Below the pieces are notes generated by a model, which saw nothing but the letters and a program-made list of their open reading frames with translations, was not told where the DNA came from and made no database searches. Shown here one piece after another: positions 39,476 to 53,175 of a stretch of DNA of 64,000 nt; the first letter of the stretch is position 1, and each line of letters begins with the position of its first letter. The stretch is from Pelecanus crispus (lineage: Eukaryota > Chordata > Aves > Pelecaniformes > Pelecanidae), in the NCBI RefSeq assembly GCF_030463565.1, contig NC_134651.1:10676734-10740733 (forward strand), given 5' to 3'. Made by a program: the position numbers and the translations under genes.

Positions 39476-39502
<27 letters not shown>
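39476..39502. repeat. T27 homopolymer
   Basis: An uninterrupted run of 27 T in the distal part of the ATP11B 3' UTR; its exact length may not be reliable. Confidence 0.95.
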
Positions 39503-39506
<4 letters not shown>

Positions 39507-39752
39507 AAACAACATGAATTATATCATCTCTGTAAGAAGTACCTTTTTAAAGAAGAGGTTGATTAATTTTAGGCAAATAAGGGGCATTGACAACTGGAAA
39601 CTGTAGCAATAATTAGTACAAAGAATTTTGGACCTCTGACACTGTGGCTGCCTCATGTTATTTTTGATTCTTTGAGAGCGCGTCAGTGTGCTTGCTTATT
39701 GTACAGCTTGGGCAGTAGAAGTTGTTTTAAAAAACGGTTTATGAAAACTATA

Positions 39753-39765
39753 TTTATTAAATAAA
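39753..39765. terminator. Back-to-back poly(A) hexamers on both strands
   Basis: TTTATTAAATAAA contains AATAAA on the - strand (39753-39758) and on the + strand (39760-39765). The + copy is a good distal end for ATP11B. The - copy could serve as a distal end for DCUN1D1 if its transcripts run past 40281. Confidence 0.5.
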
Positions 39766-39785
39766 ACTTTCACTTCTAGCTGAGT

Positions 39786-40262
39786 CATTGTTTTAATTAT
39801 GTAAATACTAGAGGAAAATATGCCAGCGAAAGCAAGGCTTGCTGCTCCCTGTGCGCAGGATCAGGCAGTAGCAAGGCTGAAGACACATTCCCAGGTGGAG
39901 CTACCTGTGTGCATATGTGCATGGCCACCTTGCCAGTGAAGAACCTCCAGCAGGCACCAGTTGATTTTTCTACCATTTTAAATGTCCAGACTGGGGCTGG
40001 TGTTACAGGTGCCTGTTTGAACTCTCAGGAGCAGAACTCAGTGTTTGCTCATGCTACTTCCACATGCGGTACCAAAACAGCGAAGTATTACAAAACTGAG
40101 GCCTGTTGCTGATAGATCAGCTGGTAATTTCCTCAAGTATTGAGTGGGGGTGGGCTACTCGCTGAGTGCTCAGAGGACTGAATGGCACCATGGGTTCAAA
40201 AACCAAACATCGTGTACCATACTCAAATAAAATCTACAGAGACTTCTGGCAACATTTAAATA
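39786..40262. other. Gap between the convergent genes
   Basis: About 480 bp between the most distal likely ATP11B end and the likely DCUN1D1 end. Further + strand AATAAA at 40226 and 40259 mean ATP11B could run through it. No gene is visible. Confidence 0.6.
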
Positions 40263-40280
40263 AAGTGTGAATGACAAAAG

Positions 40281-40286
40281 TTTATT
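40281..40286 (-). terminator. DCUN1D1: DCUN1D1 poly(A) signal (distal)
   Basis: TTTATT on the + strand reads AATAAA on the - strand. It is the last hexamer before the intergenic gap. Confidence 0.55.
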
Positions 40287-40583
40287 AAATGCATTCTTAA
40301 AAAATTATATTTTTCTTAAATAAGGATTTCTCAGTACGGATTTCATTGTAAAACAGTTTTGAAGCAAGTCATAAGTTACTTATTAACAGGTTGATCAATA
40401 AAAAAAGTCACTTATGTACGGTAGTCTTCAACCATAGTTAAACAAATGCACTGTGGGTGGTGTCTTCCTTCACATGCTAGGTAATGGCAACGCAGCATAG
40501 CTGGAAAAGATCAGCTCCATTTTGTACTTCTAAACATTTAGAGTAAGTAAGTGGTAGGCAAGGTGTTGCAGCAGTTCTTAGAT

Positions 40584-40603
40584 CCCCCCCCCCCCCCCCC
40601 CCC
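40584..40603. repeat. C20/G20 homopolymer in the DCUN1D1 3' UTR
   Basis: Twenty C on the + strand, so G20 in the DCUN1D1 transcript. Long G runs are rare and could form a quadruplex; the length may be unreliable. Confidence 0.93.
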
Positions 40604-43451
40604 GCTTAAAAGCACATTCTAGAAATGTGTCTTACAAATAATAAATGGAAACAATGCATGAGAAGACTTAGTCATGGCAATTTCACTGGAGCTTTATTGC
40701 CTCTGTTGGTAATGAGAGGGATTGTAAGAAGTTACATTTGAACTTACAGAAACTGATTTTTTTTTTTTTTTTTTTTACTAAATATAATCTCGAGATTAAG
40801 TGTTTTATATCAGGGCACTTCTAATTTTGTACATATTTAAAGTATAAAAAAAGGTTATAAACTTGTTTGCCGCCTTTTTTTCTTGACATTTGGCAAAATT
40901 AAATTGATCCATTTAAGGGGAGATCAACAAATTGAAGACATAAGCACTTGCAAATTAAAGCAATCCAAGTAAGCAACTGTCCGCATTCTTTTAAAAAAAA
41001 AAAAAAAAAGAAAAACCACACAAATATATAAAGGGAAAAAAAAAAAAAAAAAAAAAAACCAAACCCCCAAAAAACAACACATGGCCACATCTGAGCACGT
41101 TTCAATACAAAATATTCCCTGTAACCAGGCATTTTGTCCTTAGAACAACACCCTGTTAAATCAATGTTTCTTTCAACTTCAGTCACTCATTTTGAAAAAC
41201 TTTTAAGATGCCATCATAGCACAAATAACCCTTTTCTGCAACATAATTAGTCAAAGTTTTAGGTATTTCTTTATAATTACACAGTAATTATAAGCGTGTA
41301 GTACCAAACTGATGACAACGCTATTTTGTTGAAAAGATCTTGCATTCAAAAGGAATATTCTTTAAAACACCACGGCATTACGCCACTACCCAATGTCAGA
41401 CTTTTTTGAGGGACAAGTCTGTACTGGGGTAAAAAGCAAGTCAGTTCGCCTCTCCAAACACAGCATACTTGAACTAATCAATCTGAAACTGTACCAAAAC
41501 CCTCAAGACAGAAAACAGCACGCATAGATACCTTGTAGAGCTTTTTTCCAACACCCCCCCCACACCCCATAAGTTCAAGTCCCCATTTATATTTACACAA
41601 AATTGAGAAAGGAAATACTGAAAGCAGCAAACCACACTTTTTTTGGCATAGCCAATTCCAGTAGCTGGAGAAAGTCTGCAATATTTTTGTGGAACTGTAT
41701 TCTTGAAATAAATGCACAATTGGATTTTCTTAAAAGAGCACTGCTGTTAAGGGAGCTAGCCTTATGGTCAACTTCAGAGAATACAAATAAAAAAAATTTT
41801 TAACAGTTTATTAGTCAATTTTTTTTCCTAAAATACTTCTAGCATCTGCATAAACATGTTCTGCTGTTTAGTGCACGTACCAATTATTTCAAAAATAATT
41901 CTGGCCTTATCGTGGGACTACAAAGCATGGACTTAAACCTCTACCCTTACTTGTAACTACAGTCTTTTTTTCCTGGAGCTCGGTATTTTCCAGCTTGTTT
42001 TGCAGAGTAGTATTTATCAAATCTCTTCATGAGTAACTAAGTGAGGAGTAAAAGACCATGTTTAGCACAAAAGCAGCTCAAGAGCTCTCATAATATTAAA
42101 AATAAAGAATTGCATCTGATAAAACCTGTTTTGAACAAAACAAATGATTTAGTTAAATGCAGTAAGACAATAAGAAGTAGTGATGGATCAACAAAATAAT
42201 TTAAGCAAACAAAGCCAGTGTAGTAATTTGTATCTGATCTGTGCTTGTTTGGGAAAGCTTTACTCTTAACTTCTGTATTTGGCAACCACAGTGATATGTC
42301 AATTTAACGAAAACTCAACAAAAATAATTAAAAAAAAAAAAAAGGGTGTCATCCGTAATGGCAGTACCTATATGTTTTAAAGATTTAACTTACTTCGCAG
42401 GATAATGGTTTCAAAACCTAGATTCACCTCAAACTCACCAGCTTCTTGTACAACAGGGCCATTTGTTTCATCATACCTCAACCATAAAAATTCCATGTCT
42501 CAATTTAAAATACTGTATTGTGTAGCAAACATTTAAGACACAAATTCAGTATATTCAAGTTTCAGATTTCCACAGAAATGAAAAACCTTTCTTTGACAGA
42601 TAAGCATTTCAAAACTGTAATGAAATTTGATTTCTTAGATAATAATCTAGAGAATATTAGATTCTATCATGACGCACACAGCTTATCTCAATGACGCTCA
42701 CTGAAGGCTGACTATAACTTTAAACACGGGTGCTTTAAGTGCACAGTAGTTGTGTCGTTCTTCAACTGTGTTCACAGTCAGCTGATGTACAATCAAACCA
42801 TTCAGATAGGCACCTAGATACCCCAGTATCAACAACCTCGGGTTTTATTGGTTATTTCTGTAATTGTTTTTACCAGATAGTCAAACTCACTTAGACAATA
42901 CCTGTACTTTTCCAGAAAAGAAAAAAAAAACATCGGATCCTAGTACACTTAAATATATCACTCTTACAGGAAGTGCTATCAATACAGTCTTTGCAACTAG
43001 CCCCAAGTGTATACTTAAGGATTCTTTTAAAAATTGTTTTGATGTTGATCTGTATAATTCAGATGCCATACAACAGTTGTCTGATGATGACCAGCATTGT
43101 GCTTTATGTGAAACCAGAAACCTCAAAAATCATAAAGCTTCTAGGACTTATGGGAGATGAAACTAGGATGGTCCATCAAAAGGGAAAAAAAAAAAAAAAA
43201 TCCATGATGAAATCCACAATGTTGGAATTTTAACGGGCAAGAGTGGTCCGGACTAGAAGAAAAGCCCAAACCACCAGTAGAAGAATGAAATATGATATGG
43301 TCCAAGATGTATCCTTAAAGGTTTGTCTCAACCCTCAGCCATATTGTGAGGATTGATCTTCAGTTCAGTCCAGCCAGCAGAAATTGACTGTGCAATTTTC
43401 CATTTCAGGTATTTGTACAGACTATGTACACTCTAGAAGGGTCCTTTAGTG

Positions 43452-43531
43452 CTACACTGTCGTACTTTTTGTCCCAGCAATTTGAGGGCGTGCAAATTCC
43501 ACAAAGTCATCAATAAGAACTGGCCATGCCC
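43452..43531 (-). CDS. DCUN1D1: DCUN1D1 exon 7 (C-terminus, Ala235 and Asp241)
   Basis: Begins by completing Gly234, then [16 protein letters not shown]; Ala235 and Asp241 complete the DAD patch. It ends AGTKSTTV with TAG at 43454-43452. The acceptor has a long pyrimidine run (an A-run on the + strand). Confidence 0.97.
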
Positions 43532-46500
43532 CTAAAAGAAAAAAAAAAAAAAAAGACCGCAACATAAGAACTCAGTTCAACAAGGCATTCTTTTTAAAGC
43601 TTCAGATGTAAACAAGTTATTTACTTTCCAGTCTTAACTAGGCATAGTTTCAAGCAAAAAATTGTAATTTGATGTTCTTGCTTGAAATTTAAGAGCTGGT
43701 TAAAGATTTCTACTTCCTTTAAACCCAGTTAATATGCACCCCTTTCAAGGTCGTACTTCCTTCATCTTCCTGACCAAAAAAAGAAGAAGAAAAAAAAAAG
43801 CTGACAAAAATTCTAGCTTAAAACTGTCCTGGTTTTGGCATCTCCAGGGTGGCAATAGCTGCTTAAAAAACACTGAACATTAGATGAAGCAGTCTATGCT
43901 GTAAACAGCAGTCTATCTGAACATACTACAGCATTTACTGCTCACAATTTGATTTTGCATGAATGCAATGCTCACCTGTTAGAATCAGCATACTTAGCCA
44001 TACCTGAAAACCCCAAAATGCACTCCGATGGCCAGCAATATAGGACAATGCCCTAGGAGGCTGGTATTACACTATGTATCCTCTTCTGTATTCCTTATCA
44101 AGAGGTAGTTAAAATGCATATCGGTATTTTACATATTATGGCAGCCATATCCAAAGAGGTCTCCAGTCATGTGCATGATGGTCACGTGAAGGTTAAAAAT
44201 AATTGCGGGCTGGGTTTTTTTTTTTTCCTCCCCCTTGAAATATTTTTATTCCAAATCATTAAAACATGTTTTCTGCCTTTAATCCTTCTAAACTACATTG
44301 ATTTGTTGTGGGCAGCAGCCCATTTGCTCAGTGATAAGGGAATGAGAACTGTCCGTAATTATTTAATAAAGTCATAGAAGTTTGCTCCCCTCTGCTCTGG
44401 AAGTATCAGAAGTTTACAGTTTCCTCCACTCACTGAACTGATCTGTCGCCAATGACTGAAGGTGATTAGCTGTTCTTGGCTACAGATGGACTGGAAGAGG
44501 AAAGATCAATACAAAAGTTTACAAGAAACACATTTGGTAGGAAGTAATGTATGTTTAGTAATCCCTGTATGCTGCCAGCTTCACTTTAATATTATTACAT
44601 GTCCAATCTTCACATAAACTGAAGCAACCAAACTTAAAAATATTCTCAGCTAAAAAAATGCAATAGAGGACCCTACGAAGAAATGTGTAGGCCATGAATC
44701 AGTTACTTAGCTGAAGATGCCAACAACTGCACTGACAGAGAATCTGTGTTTTTTAAATGGACAAATACCAGGGTTTGTCTCAACAATTAATTAGTATCTG
44801 AGCTCAGACAGAAGAAAAAAAGAAAACAGATTTAAGAAAGTTTCAGCATTTTTTTTTAACCCTGCAGTAATAAACAGTTGGTAACAACATGCATTAAAGT
44901 AGTTCTAACTGGACTTCAGATCACCAGTGATATTCTAATTATGCTGTTATTAGACAGCTGTGCCAAAGCAGATACACAGTAATAAGTGTAGCATAAAAGA
45001 CAGTTAAGAAGTTAATGAAAGAAAATGGAAATGTTTACCTTCCTCATCATAGTTAGACATATCATCTGCTATCATTGTACTAAAGTCTAGAAGAAGGTTC
45101 CAGGTATCCTTAGGAATTGATCTTTTATGATGTTCCTGTTTGGAGGGATGGAAAATTTGTATTTAAAAAAAAAAAATTAAACACCCTTATACACATTCAT
45201 TTTTACTGTCTTGGACACATCTATATCCCCAAAACATATTTCTTTTGTACACACTACAGAGTGCAGTATCTGGGATCTGGATCAAAATAGTCTATTTCAT
45301 CTACTCAATAATTTAAACTTATTTATCTTCCAACTTTGGAAATTACTGCAGTCCAGTTTATGTAAAGATTTAAACTTACCAACAAAAATTTGTTCCACAA
45401 GTCTAGAAATTTAAATCTTCCATTAAGTACTAAATTCCAGTAGGCAATGGCCATTTCTAAATCTGTAATATTAAAATATATTACTCTTAGAGATATACAT
45501 TTCAAATATATCATCTCCACAGGTATCTTAACACTAAGATGAACCATATATTCATAAAGGTGGAAAGAGTAATCTAATGCAAATATACTCATGGATCCTT
45601 TACAAAAAGGCAACCACAAATAAAGTGTTACACAAATATTTTATAGATTTTGATACTATCACTTGAATGTAGAAGAACTGAAAATTGCCCATATAAAAAT
45701 CTAACATATCCAAAACATGCAAGGGTATTTCATATGCCTTTTGCTATTTAACAATACTTTAGTTAAAATTCAGTGAAATATTTTTGTCTTAGAAATGCTA
45801 TTGACTTGAAAAGAAAATTTGTAGTATTTTTTAGTAAGATCTGCTTTAATTTTTTTAATATACAAAATACAATTTACATAAAACTAGCTTTTTATTGATT
45901 CCATTTTTAGAGCAACGTTGTTACAGATGCTGGCTTTGTAACATGACTTTTGTCAAGTGTTCATTTCTACAATCAGATTTCCTTTCAAAAAAAAAAAATC
46001 TTTAAGTATTGTAACAAGCAGATAGTTGATAGTTGGTTGGTTTGTTGTTGGTCTTTTTGCGTTTGGGCTGGGTTTTGGGTTTTTTTTTTTGTTTGTTTGT
46101 GTTTGTGTTGGGGGGGGGGGGTTTCTCCCCCCAAAGACTCCTGTTAAGTTCTTGCTTGTTTTGAATCTGTTTCTCAGGATGAGTGAGAAACCTGAACTGA
46201 CACGGTTCGGGAACAACCTACTGCCTGTCGGGCAACTGCGTGTTGCTGTCAGCAGTGGGTGCTGTTATGGTATAGCAGTTAGAAAAAGAGACTGGTTAGT
46301 CTAGCACGTAAGGAAAAAACAAGGGGAAAAAAAAACCCACCTCACCTCCCTGCTATTTGCCAAAGGCTAAACTGACATGTATTTACTGCTTATTAGTGGC
46401 ATACAGTAACGTGTTAGCTGATAAAAGAAAGTTACATATCTGAGCTCTAAATCTCTACCTAGCATGAGCTCCATTACCAGTAATTAACAAGGACCTCTGC

Positions 46501-49500
46501 AGTGTATAACAAAATGTTACTAACTGTGATCTTACTGAATTCAGTATCCATCACCAAGTACATACAGTAACCCCAAAAGGCTACCTAGCTGACCTCTTTT
46601 TTAACAAAAGCTCTTATATATTTCGCAGTCTAGCAAATCTCTTCTTCCATAAACAATCCTCTTGTGAGAGCAGAGAGAAGAGGCACATGATCGACTGCAC
46701 CTCAGGAAAAAAAGAAAAAAAACCTGACACAACTCAAGAAAACCACTCCTTTTCCCCAGATGCCCAAACTGTTTAAAAAAACAGGGAGGTGGATCTTAGA
46801 GGTGAAATCAATAGCAAACAAAACAAAGTATGAACTCTGCATTGCTGGAGGGAAAATAGATGGTGATGGGGGGGAATTTTTTAAGTGTTTAGTATCTTTG
46901 AAATTAAAAGTTCTTCTCGAACAGCATATTCGCATTATAATGCTTCCTGACGAAGTAAAGAATAAAATTTGTGGAGGATTTCCGAGCAGCTGCAGAGGGG
47001 TGTGATTTCAGACAAAAGTGTTAAGTTTGAGTTTCAAGAAGCAGAGCCTAATTAAACAGAAGTCACTACTCCTCAGTAAATAAGCTATATGTGAAAATGA
47101 CAACTTAAAGAGTGTAAAGGCTAGGTATCTGTCTTTAACAGAAGATTCAGATACAAAAATATGCGCTCCAGCTTTCAACTAAAACTACTATCTTCCTAAA
47201 AATGAGTAGATACAAACTTCAGATTAAGCTGATCAGTTCCTCAAGGAAACAGATTAGAAAACTAAGTTTTATTTACTTGTGATGCATTAATAGCAGGCAT
47301 ACTAAAAAATGAAAGGTCATCTGCTGCATAATTATAGTGGCTTATAAACCAACACTATAAACAAACTGTGCATTTCAACATTCTTATACAATTTAGAGAT
47401 TATTCTTGTGGTAAGCAAAGACCTTTAAAAAACAGATCTTAGGATGCTGCAACCTCAAACTCATTATGTGAGTCCAAACATGTAAAGCACAAAGACATAA
47501 TGCCTTAGGAAAAACTACATGTGATTTCATAAAATTTCTTTTAAAACAAAATTCAAAAGTAATGATGTAATTTTAGGTTTTCATAAGAAAGCAAAAGAAT
47601 GCTCAGGAAAGTCCTCATGGATCAAACATGGAAGTCTCAAAATATATGCTCCATTTTGAGTTTTATCCAGACAGACACAAGAGAAGCAAACAATGTTTGA
47701 GATGAACATCAGTTAAAAGGTATTCTCAAATGATATGCAAGAACTTTTAAGACATCCACAGTACTTACACGGTAGTAAGGAATTATGCAGAGGAAATGCG
47801 TTTCCAGAACTGCCTGAACTACTACTATACAATGTTTGGAAGATTAGAGACCAATATACATTAAGATCAATTTGCAAGTTCCTACAAGCAGTTATTTAGA
47901 CACTCCAAAATGAATTACCTAACTAGGAGCACTTACTTTTCAGCACTGTACTTCTCCCAATATTCTTTTGCTTCAGGGTTTCCAGAATTATTCTGCCCTA
48001 TCATAAATTCATGCCTAGAACTGTATATTTATTGGCACCAAAAGGGTTGGTAAGCATCCAGATTTTAAGCTTAGTTTTACATCACTTCCAGACCCAGACT
48101 TAAAAGAAAAAAAATTAAATAAACCCCTCTTATGCTATGTATATGCTATATGAATCTGAGAAACCTGCGCTTGTCTTTGTCACTATTAGAGATTAAACCT
48201 GCATAAAGAAGCTTTAAGATGAATGACAAACAGAGCAAGGGACTTAGTTTTCCTGGTAAATATTTTTTACTGAAGTCTCTTCCATCTGGGATACTCAAAA
48301 GATTCATTTCCATATAGGACTGGGGGCAGGGTGGGGAAATTCAGAAAAAGAACGCAAGTCTTCCTTATACCTTAGAAATATGGAGAAGAAAATAAGAGGC
48401 AAGTACTACATCAAACAATTCCATTATTCTGAAGCTTTGAGAAAATATAATTAAAAATGATCATGTAATTATATCATTGTGATTTGTCATTTCACTTTTA
48501 CCACCTTACAGGGATTCTGCAAAATACTCCTTGTGGAAGCTGTTTAAAGATTAAAAACAACATACAAATGTTACAACAAAAACGCTGCAACTGTTCACAT
48601 TGCAGAACTGATTCCACAGTGACACTCTCCATAACCTAACTTCTATCCTCTCACAATTCAATTCTGTCCATATTTTCCTTGCTGTAGTAGCCTAAAACCA
48701 ATAATATCTCTACACGAAATAAGCATGAGCCTTTTCATTTATTTGCAGGATTCAGCTCTGACTACATGCATGCACAAATATTTTTAAACAATTTAGCAGC
48801 GATCTTTTAGCTTCTTCAAAGACAATGAAACTCACAATCCAATTGAAAACAAAAGACAGGGTACAGAAAGACATTAAAGAATGACACAGAGTCGAAACTT
48901 AAGACATGCAGCTTTTGCTTATTTAGTTATTTTTCAATTTCTTTTTAAGCCAGAAGTTGGTCCACGTATAAAAGACAACAAGACCAAAGCAGAATGCTCA
49001 TCTTTTTACAGCGCATGAATGCAAAGCTAGTCAGCGGCAGTCAGTTTAAGGCATTTTCATTACTGAGAAAAATAAATTCACAAGCTGCCAAGGAAGAACC
49101 TACTGGCCTTTCAGTATTTTATTTCTTCTCAAAAGTAGAACAGTTAACAGTTACAGAGTCATGAAATACTAGTTACGGTTAATATCTCAGCTACACTGCA
49201 TATAAATGAATAAGCATTCTGGCTGGTTAACATTATTGCTTGAAAGAAATTTTTGTTCCCTCATTTTTGCTGTTTTGAATAGACAGATCTACAGTTTGTT
49301 CGTTTAGTTCCATCCAAACTGTGGTGTTTTGTCATGTTTTTCATGTTGGTTTTTGTTTTCCAAAAAAATTATTTTTAGTAAGTGATTCTTCCACTTCACC
49401 TGTTACACTAATCAAAAGCACAATCAGCAGAAGAGCTCTGAAATAATGAAAAAAAAAAAAAAAACCATGCAGTGAGCTGGGGGTGGGGGGGGAAGCGGCT

Positions 49501-52500
49501 GTAGGTAGGCACCTATTACCAACAGCACAACAGGCATCAAGCCCAGGATATAGAAACCTATTTGCACTGTTCCAATTCTATTTTGCCAAGACATTTGCAA
49601 GCATTTTTGGTGTTACGAGACTGTACAAGTGTCCTTACATGGAAATCAGTTTTACAGCTTAAATTTATCCTAAGAGTGAAAATTCCATTCAATTAACCTG
49701 TTCAGTGCTGCAAATTCTAAGTGGTATAATTATGCCTTTAATGTAAGGCCATAATCCATTGTGCTTACCAAGAACTGCACACACTCTTAGTGAAATAATA
49801 AACCCTCTCATAAAATTTTGTAGTCTATACTAGTGATGCAGATATTTCTACCAATTTGAACACCTTAAATTGGCATCTATCTTTCACAACAGAGAGATGT
49901 ACTTTACCCCAAGGGTGGCTATCTTTCAAACTCATTGGATCACAATAACATTTTCACTTACTGTTTTAATCAGTCACTTCCTGTATTTACAAACAAATGT
50001 TTATAACTAAGAATACATACCTAAACCTTTCTGTCCTGGATTCTTTGCAAAGTTGAAAGTAAACTGATAAAAATCCTTAAATCTTCCTGGCTCTTTTAAT
50101 TCTTGTTCCATTTTAGGAATCTGGGCCTTCAGTTTTTCTATGCTGTCACATCTGCATTTTAAAAAGCATGTTTATTTGTGGATTATTCATTTTGCCATAA
50201 AATACGAGTTATAACTTAAACAAAAATTTATAAAATTTTTGTGGAATATAATACTATTATGAAAACAAAATTGAGGAAGCCTTTAATTAGTCTACACCTA
50301 TAACAATAAAGAAATTAAATGGTTGTATTTCTTCACATTGTCCTTTGCACATACCAGCTGATGCATCAGATTCTATAATCCACAAGATTTTTAGAAAAAT
50401 GTGATAGACTACTACATTCTCATAAGGCAGAGAAAACCCAGGTATGCCAGACTGCAGACCAACATCCTTGCTTTACCTACCTGAGTAGCTCTATGGCAAC
50501 TGACTGAAATACCCACACAACAAAGGCAAGCAGCACTCAAAGTTGCTCCCCTTTTTTTGGTCACTAAGCATCTAGCACGTAAGACAGGAGATTCATTTTT
50601 ACAGAGACAGACCACTGATGCTAGACTCTGAAAAGTCTCTGAAGTCTTAAAGGACAACATGATTGCAAATTCCCCCAAAAAGGGCTGTTTCACCATACGT
50701 TCCAGTTTCTGACACTGGATTACACTGCCAGTGTCTAATACTTACTGCACACTTACCCTAGCTCAGTCATTCCATCCATGAATTCCAGCTTTGAAAATTC
50801 ACACTGTGTTGCAGCTCGGAATTTCCATGCAATGATGAGTACAGTAATGCTGGCTGGGTCAAGAGCTAGATCATCACAAAACTGCTGTATACCATCTATA
50901 CCAATTTTATTTTCATCTTGAGGATCTTTGGGATATAAAAGTAAGTATCAAAAAAACCAGATTTTTGAAAAAGCTGATTTATCCAACATGACTATTTAAG
51001 ATAAGCAAACATTTCCAAAAAGCCATTTTTGGGATCAGCCCTTATAAGTGAATATTTTAAAAACAAAATTAAATTAGTATTTTCAATGGTTAAGCTTTTA
51101 CAACTGAGGAAGTTGTTATAACAAAGCCTCCCATACAATGAAGCTTATGTTATTTCCATTGAGAGAGAAAAGCACCAAAAACATTTGTTTTCTGCCTAAT
51201 AATATGCATGATATTCTGACTCATTCCATACAAAAAACAGTGGTCCTTTCCCACCAGTGCACTTAATTATTAGCATCTTTGGCAAGACTGCCGATCTGTG
51301 TACCATTATAAACAATTCTGTAGTGTCCATTTGCAAGCTATACTGATACAACTATCAAATCTGCCCGTAAACTACTAGTTCAACATTAGTTTTACGCATT
51401 TTCTGGCATCAACCAGCATGCATGAGATTGGACACGGTAACCTCCAAGAGGAAAGTTACGCTGCCCCATTACCGATTCCAAGTCAGCCAGGCACACTCCT
51501 CTTTCCACGAAGGAATCAACATCTGGTCTGGAAGTGAGATGTTCACATTTCAAGTGCACTAACAAAGATCTACTAACGCAAGCCAACAAAGACTTCAGGA
51601 AAATGGTATTTGGATTATGCACGCATATGAAAACTGACAGAAAATGTAGCACTCATCTATAGATTCTTTTTTAAAGTGCTAAAACACAGAATTTGTTCTA
51701 CTGTGCTGAATCCACTTTACTGTTTGTGGTAGGATATCATCAGTTGCACACTGGCTATATAACAGATAAAAGAGACTTTGTTTTTGTTTTCCACTCTGTT
51801 TGTAACTATCTGATAATAAGCACAAGGTGGATAAAAATTAAGGTAGAATCCATCCTTGGTATGCAACCTTTCACTTTGTCAGCAGCAAGTCCTGAGTGAT
51901 ATGCTTTCCCCAGAAGAATCACCTAAAATCCACATTAACGATTACAGTTACTCACTGTACACACAATTCCAGTTCCAGACCCTAATCTTGTACAAATGAA
52001 CATATATTTAGAGCACATAAAGCAAGCGCATGTAATCCTTGTGAAGACAGCCTACTTATGTTCCCTTTCTAACTTGTTATTAGTAATAGAAAAACAAAGC
52101 TGAAAGAGCTGGTTAAGATTTCCAAGCACAAGAGCACAGCTGCAATGATACATTGTAATTAAAAATACATACAACTAGGAAATAAGCCTTAACACTCAGG
52201 GTACTCACCTTTGTATCTGTTATATAGTTGTTCTAACTTCTTTCTGTCCAATGATCCTTTAACACTCTCTCGTATATAAAGTTCAGGATTTTGGAAAAAG
52301 TTGTCTGTTGCAACATCTAACTTCCAGTCATTTTGAGACAGACAACTCACTGCTGTCTTTTCACTAGATTGTGTGAAGACCATAAACTGACGCACTTTAT
52401 CCTTCTGTGATGATTTCAACTTGTTCTAGTAAAAGGAGACAATACTGTAACTAGAAATGTTTTACTGGACAAAAAAAAAAAAAAATCATCAGTACTGTTA

Positions 52501-53144
52501 ACATTTTTAAATTAGTACCTTTTATAATTTTCCCAAGCAATGAGACACTCAAACCAACACTTATTTTCCTCTTTCTTTTTTTTTTTAAATTTAAACTTAC
52601 CTTCATTCTAGGTACTTTACATTGTAACAAAACTGAGTTAAATCATCACAGAAATCATCCTGGCAAAGCAATCACAGAAATAAAAAATGGGTATTCTTAT
52701 TGCATATTTGGAGAGAGAGCTGAAGGGCATAACAAATCCATATACAGCTGTAAGATCGGGAACCTTTCTATTTAAACCAATTTTTGTTTCTTAAAAAGAA
52801 AAGAAACCCAAACCATTCTCTTCTTAATAGAAAAATGCTACACCTACCAAAAAAAGGGCAATTGAGATGCCTAAATAAAGCCCATGGCTATCAAAAATTT
52901 GATAGATTAATTGCCTCAACAGATGCGGCAGAACAGGCCGTTTAATAGCTTACCAACACTGAACAAGAGGCTGGCATTCATTTAGTCCCACCTGAGGGAG
53001 CTAAAAGAAACACCAGCTAGCGCAGGATCGGGCGCAAGACCACGCTGCCAGGAACAGGATCTCTTGATGTGCCTCTTGATGGCAGCAAGGAACTAGGCTG
53101 GGTCATCCATTCCAGGGAGCTACACACCAAAATATCTTAAAAGA

Positions 53145-53175
<31 letters not shown>

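Larger units (their letters stand above)
34282..39785 (+). other. ATP11B: ATP11B 3' untranslated region
   Basis: AT-rich sequence after the stop. AATAAA occurs at 35258, 35643, 35696, 39057 and 39760. The one at 39057, with upstream TGTA elements, and the one at 39760, followed by TG-rich sequence, are the best ends. Contains an (AT)10 microsatellite at 36691, a pyrimidine-rich tract near 37196-37235 and a T27 run at 39476. Open stretches here have no coding character. Confidence 0.75.
40263..43451 (-). other. DCUN1D1: DCUN1D1 3' untranslated region
   Basis: About 3.2 kb between the stop and the most distal well-placed poly(A) hexamer. Other - strand AATAAA lie at 42844, 41807 and 40693 and could give shorter forms. 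It contains many homopolymer runs (C20 at 40584, T20 at 40757, A24 at 41035 on the + strand). The exact end is inferred. Confidence 0.7.
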
